NCBI GenBank assembly: GCA_900551495.1 | Contig: URWG01000092.1 | Coordinates: 1-7,460, forward strand | From: an uncultured Eubacteriales bacterium | GTDB taxonomy: Bacteria > Bacillota > Clostridia > Oscillospirales > Oscillospiraceae | Direction of reading: 5' to 3' | DNA: 7,460 nt | In this document: positions 5,916 through 7,460 of the stretch, piece by piece | Position numbering within the stretch: the first letter of the stretch is position 1 | Layout of the letters: every line of letters starts with the position of its first letter | Notes under the pieces: generated by a model | What the model was told of the DNA's origin: nothing | What the model saw: only the letters and a program-made list of their open reading frames with translations | The model's database searches: none | Program-made: the position numbers and the translations under genes

Positions 5916-6589
5916 AATTTCTCTTCCTCCATAACATACCCTTCCCCGATTCGGTTGCGGACGGGGTCGAAACCAAGTGCGGCACGCAGCTTCTTCCGCA
6001 ATGCGGAAATATGTACCCGAATCGAATTGCTGAAATTATCCACACTGTTATCCCATACATGGTCAAGCAGCTCTTCCTGACTGACGGGCCGACCCTGATT
6101 GAGCAGCAGATATTCAAGTATCCCGATTTCCTTTCGGGTAAGCGACAGCTCCTGTCCGTCAGCTGAGGCGATACGGGTCTTAGTATCAAAGGAAAGCTTA
6201 CCGCAGGTAAGAACCACATCATTCTGTGTAAACTGACGACGGGTAAGACTGCGTATCCTTGCTTCCAACTCCTCCAAATGAAAAGGCTTTGCCAGATAAT
6301 CATTTGCTCCGGCATCCAGCCCCTCCACCTTGTCAGCGACCTCACTGCGCGCCGAAAGAATCAGCACCTTTGTATCTCTGTCGGTTTGCCGCAGCGTTCT
6401 GAGCACCGTCATCCCATCCGCCCCCGGCAGATTCAGATCCAGTAAAACAAGATCGTACCGCTCCACACCGAGCAGTTCGATCGCTTTGTTTCCGTCATGG
6501 CAAAAATCCACGCTGTAAGCGAGTCGTCTGAGACTGCGGACGATCGTCTCACATAACGCGCGTTCATCTTCAACTACTAAAATATGCAT
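5912..6589 (-). CDS. OmpR/PhoB-family response regulator
   Basis: A 225-residue DNA-binding response regulator. The receiver domain (1-115) has the acidic pair E7-D8, phospho-acceptor D51 in LVLLDLNLPG, switch S79 in VLILSARSE and K101 in AKPF. The C-terminal winged helix (about 130-225) shows ELSLTRKEIGILEYLL, RVHISALRKKL and the final hairpin GEGYVM. A longer frame is open back to 6670, but I place the start at ATG 6589 because MHILVVEDE is the canonical N-terminus and AAGGAG lies seven bases upstream (6597-6602); the extra upstream residues would be read from the hairpin array. It overlaps the kinase by 4 bp. It probably controls itself and the divergent operon through the repeats at 6801-6832. 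Confidence 0.95.
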   Translation of the reverse strand: MHILVVEDERALCETIVRSLRRLAYSVDFCHDGNKAIELLGVERYDLVLLDLNLPGADGMTVLRTLRQTDRDTKVLILSARSEVADKVEGLDAGANDYLAKPFHLEELEARIRSLTRRQFTQNDVVLTCGKLSFDTKTRIASADGQELSLTRKEIGILEYLLLNQGRPVSQEELLDHVWDNSVDNFSNSIRVHISALRKKLRAALGFDPVRNRIGEGYVMEEEKL

Positions 6590-6627
6590 AGGAAATCTCC
6601 TTACGTTGTTTTTCCGGGTTTTCGACT

Positions 6628-6794
6628 TTATTATACCAAAAAAACAGAGCGCAAGCTCTGTAAACGGCAACGCCGTTTGGAATTCTAAAGAATTCCTTTT
6701 TAGCCGTTCAATGTTTTTGTGCGAAAATCTTCGATTTTCAAACGCAGTATGCGTTTCGGCGGCTTTCCGCCGCCGGCGTAAAGTTATTATACCA
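6628..6794. repeat. Six-hairpin palindrome array flanked by an 11-bp direct repeat
   Basis: Six short inverted repeats abut each other in two blocks of three. Block one: 6644-6661 (7-bp stem, loop GCAA), 6662-6678 (7 bp, loop AAC), 6679-6696 (7 bp, loop TAAA). A 26-nt spacer follows (6697-6722). Block two: 6723-6739 (7 bp, loop TTC), 6740-6756 (7 bp, loop GTA), 6757-6772 (6 bp, loop CTTT). The stems differ in sequence, so this is not a simple tandem repeat. TTATTATACCA flanks the array at 6628-6638 and 6784-6794. Read on the minus strand each flank is TGGTATAAT, an extended -10 pointing at the regulator gene. Hairpin one followed by its T-run (minus strand, 6638-6643) looks like a weak terminator. 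It could be a small non-autonomous element with target duplication, or a structured leader RNA. Confidence 0.75.
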
Positions 6795-6814
6795 CACGAA
6801 GATAAGTTTTTTGT
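6786..6814 (-). promoter_or_regulatory. Candidate promoter of the regulator-kinase operon (distal copy)
   Basis: A perfect TATAAT (6786-6791, minus strand) with TGG before it is an extended -10. No good -35 exists at 17 bp (ACAAAA), but the TTAAG-type repeats at 6801-6832 occupy that position, as expected of an activator-dependent, autoregulated promoter. A transcript from here would begin at the hairpin array. The second copy of the same -10 (6630-6635), next to the regulator ribosome site, could give a short leader instead; it also lacks a -35. Confidence 0.45.
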
Positions 6815-6832
6815 TAAGTTTTCGTTCTTAAC
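6801..6832. promoter_or_regulatory. Candidate response-regulator operator between divergent operons
   Basis: GATAAGTTTTTT (6801-6812) and GTTAAGTTTTCG (6813-6824) are a 12-bp direct repeat matching at 9 positions, followed by CTTAAC (6827-6832), which forms an inverted repeat with GTTAAG (6813-6818). OmpR-family regulators bind direct repeats about one helical turn apart. The block lies about 20 bp upstream of the plus-strand -10 and covers the -35 position of the minus-strand one, so a single site could act on both operons. Binding is inferred. Confidence 0.5.
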
Positions 6833-6851
6833 AGGGATTTTATATCCTCTG

Positions 6852-6860
6852 TGCTACAAT
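6852..6860 (+). promoter_or_regulatory. Extended -10 promoter of the CXXC/4Fe-4S operon
   Basis: TGC followed by TACAAT (6855-6860) is a 5-of-6 -10 with the extended TG. At 17 bp upstream the -35 is poor (CAGGGA), consistent with help from an activator bound at 6801-6832. Transcription would start near 6867, with AAAGGGGTGA (6874-6883) as the ribosome site. Confidence 0.5.
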
Positions 6861-6888
6861 GAGAACACAAAAGAAAGGGGTGACCGAA

Positions 6889-7035
6889 TTGATTCGATCG
6901 AAAAAAGCCGTAATTCAGGTTGCGCTGCTTATCTGCGGAGCCGCGATGCTGTGTTACGGGATCTTGCGAGGTGAGGCGGATACCGTGCTGAGCAAGGCAA
7001 TCCGACTGTGTCTGGAGTGTGTGGGAATTGGATGA
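6889..7035 (+). CDS. CD1871A-like small CXXC membrane protein
   Basis: A 48-residue protein starting at TTG 6889, five bases after a strong AAAGGGGTGA ribosome site. It has a basic N-terminus (MIRSKK), one transmembrane helix (about 7-24), the segment GILRGEADTVLSKA, and a C-terminal CLEC pair (C41, C44) followed by VGIG at the very end. This matches the clostridial family named after CD1871A, whose members end in a CLECIGIG-like motif. The family is regularly found beside membrane 4Fe-4S proteins, as here, and the two genes overlap by 8 bp. The CXXC pair may be a redox or metal site at the membrane face, but no function is established that I know of. The family call is from memory of its motif. 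Confidence 0.82.
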   Translation: MIRSKKAVIQVALLICGAAMLCYGILRGEADTVLSKAIRLCLECVGIG

Positions 7036-7460
7036 CAAAAATGTGAAGAAAAAAGGCGGCGTATCGCAGTTTCTCTCACGCTTTCGGGGACTGTTCCAAG
7101 CATGTGCAGCGCTGCTGACCAACCTTCATCTGCCTAACTTTCTGAAGGGTGGCATTTATCAGGGCAAGGGGAAAGCTGTTTGTGTGCCGGGACTCAATTG
7201 CTATTCCTGCCCGGCGGCATCGGGTGCCTGTCCGATCGGCTCGTTTCAGGCGGTGGTCGGATCTTCAAAATTCAGCTTTTCCTATTATATCACCGGATTT
7301 CTCATATTACTTGGGGTTCTGCTCGGGCGTTTTATCTGCGGCTTTCTTTGCCCGTTCGGCTGGCTTCAGGAGCTGCTGCACAAGATCCCGACCAGAAAAC
7401 TGTCCACCAAAAGGCTGAAGCCGCTGACCTACATAAAATACGCCGTTCTGCTTTTTATGG
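7028..7460 (+). CDS. Membrane 4Fe-4S binding protein (NapH/YccM-like), C-terminus outside window
   Basis: The frame stays open to the window end (144 residues seen). It has a basic cytoplasmic N-terminus, a hydrophobic stretch at about 22-33, then CVPGLNCYSCP and GACPIG giving C52, C58, C61 and C68, a transmembrane helix at about 86-103, and CGFLCPFGWLQELL with C104 and C108. This is the N-terminal half of the polyferredoxin-like membrane proteins in which two such Cys-rich loops precede ferredoxin-type clusters; those would lie beyond the window. It probably moves electrons across or along the membrane for a thiol-redox or flavin partner; this is inference. The start is uncertain: TTG 7028 (GGAG ten bases upstream, 8-bp overlap with the CXXC gene) is preferred over GTG 7043. 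Confidence 0.9.
   Translation, partial: MDDKNVKKKGGVSQFLSRFRGLFQACAALLTNLHLPNFLKGGIYQGKGKAVCVPGLNCYSCPAASGACPIGSFQAVVGSSKFSFSYYITGFLILLGVLLGRFICGFLCPFGWLQELLHKIPTRKLSTKRLKPLTYIKYAVLLFM

Noticed and set aside
5740..6345. 201-codon minus-strand frame across the regulator-kinase junction
   Set aside because: It is an out-of-frame shadow of two well-supported genes.
6590..6670. 27 extra N-terminal codons of the response regulator
   Set aside because: They are translated from the hairpin array and -10 region, have no ribosome site, and precede a canonical MHILVVEDE start with AAGGAG.
6644..6772. CRISPR array
   Set aside because: The units are different palindromes without a constant repeat or unique spacers, and no cas gene is present.

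Overview
The window looks like chromosomal DNA from an anaerobic Firmicute, most likely a gut clostridial lineage of the Oscillospiraceae/Ruminococcaceae type. Evidence for this is strong AGGAGG-type ribosome sites, extended -10 promoters, an OmpR-type regulator with a partner kinase, a CD1871A-like CXXC protein beside a membrane 4Fe-4S protein, and Nif11-like RiPP leaders. No taxonomic marker gene is present, so the placement is inference.

Left part (1-1960): an FGGY carbohydrate kinase (minus strand, its C-terminus beyond the window start) and a cyclase-family (kynurenine-formamidase-like) metal hydrolase (plus strand) diverge from a 208-bp AT-rich intergenic region that holds one good promoter in each direction. 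A perfect 13-bp stem-loop at 1918-1948 serves as a shared bidirectional terminator with the convergent gene to its right.

Centre (1963-4508, minus strand): a compact, self-contained RiPP-type operon. Transcription probably starts near 4473 from an extended -10 promoter, runs through a leader of about 200 nt, then two precursor genes (3878-4273, 3452-3844), a stem-loop, and a radical SAM/SPASM maturase with a PqqD-like N-terminus (1963-3363). The two precursors share about 75% identity over a 61-residue leader ending in Gly-Gly. Their cores are unrelated: one has 12 cysteines, the other has a single cysteine and looks like a small beta-barrel domain. No transporter, peptidase or immunity gene is present. 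This is the most likely undescribed system in the window.

Right part (4506-7460): a response regulator and histidine kinase overlap by 4 bp and are followed by a truncated isochorismatase-type cysteine hydrolase. The hydrolase reading frame leaves the family at about 4571, just where the RiPP promoter region begins, which suggests the RiPP cassette interrupted or replaced the end of this operon. Divergent from the regulator is a plus-strand operon: a 48-residue CD1871A-like protein (TTG start) and a membrane 4Fe-4S protein cut by the window end. Between the two operons lie TTAAG-type direct and inverted repeats (candidate regulator operator) and a striking block of six abutting hairpins flanked by an 11-bp direct repeat, each copy of which carries an extended -10 pointing at the regulator gene.
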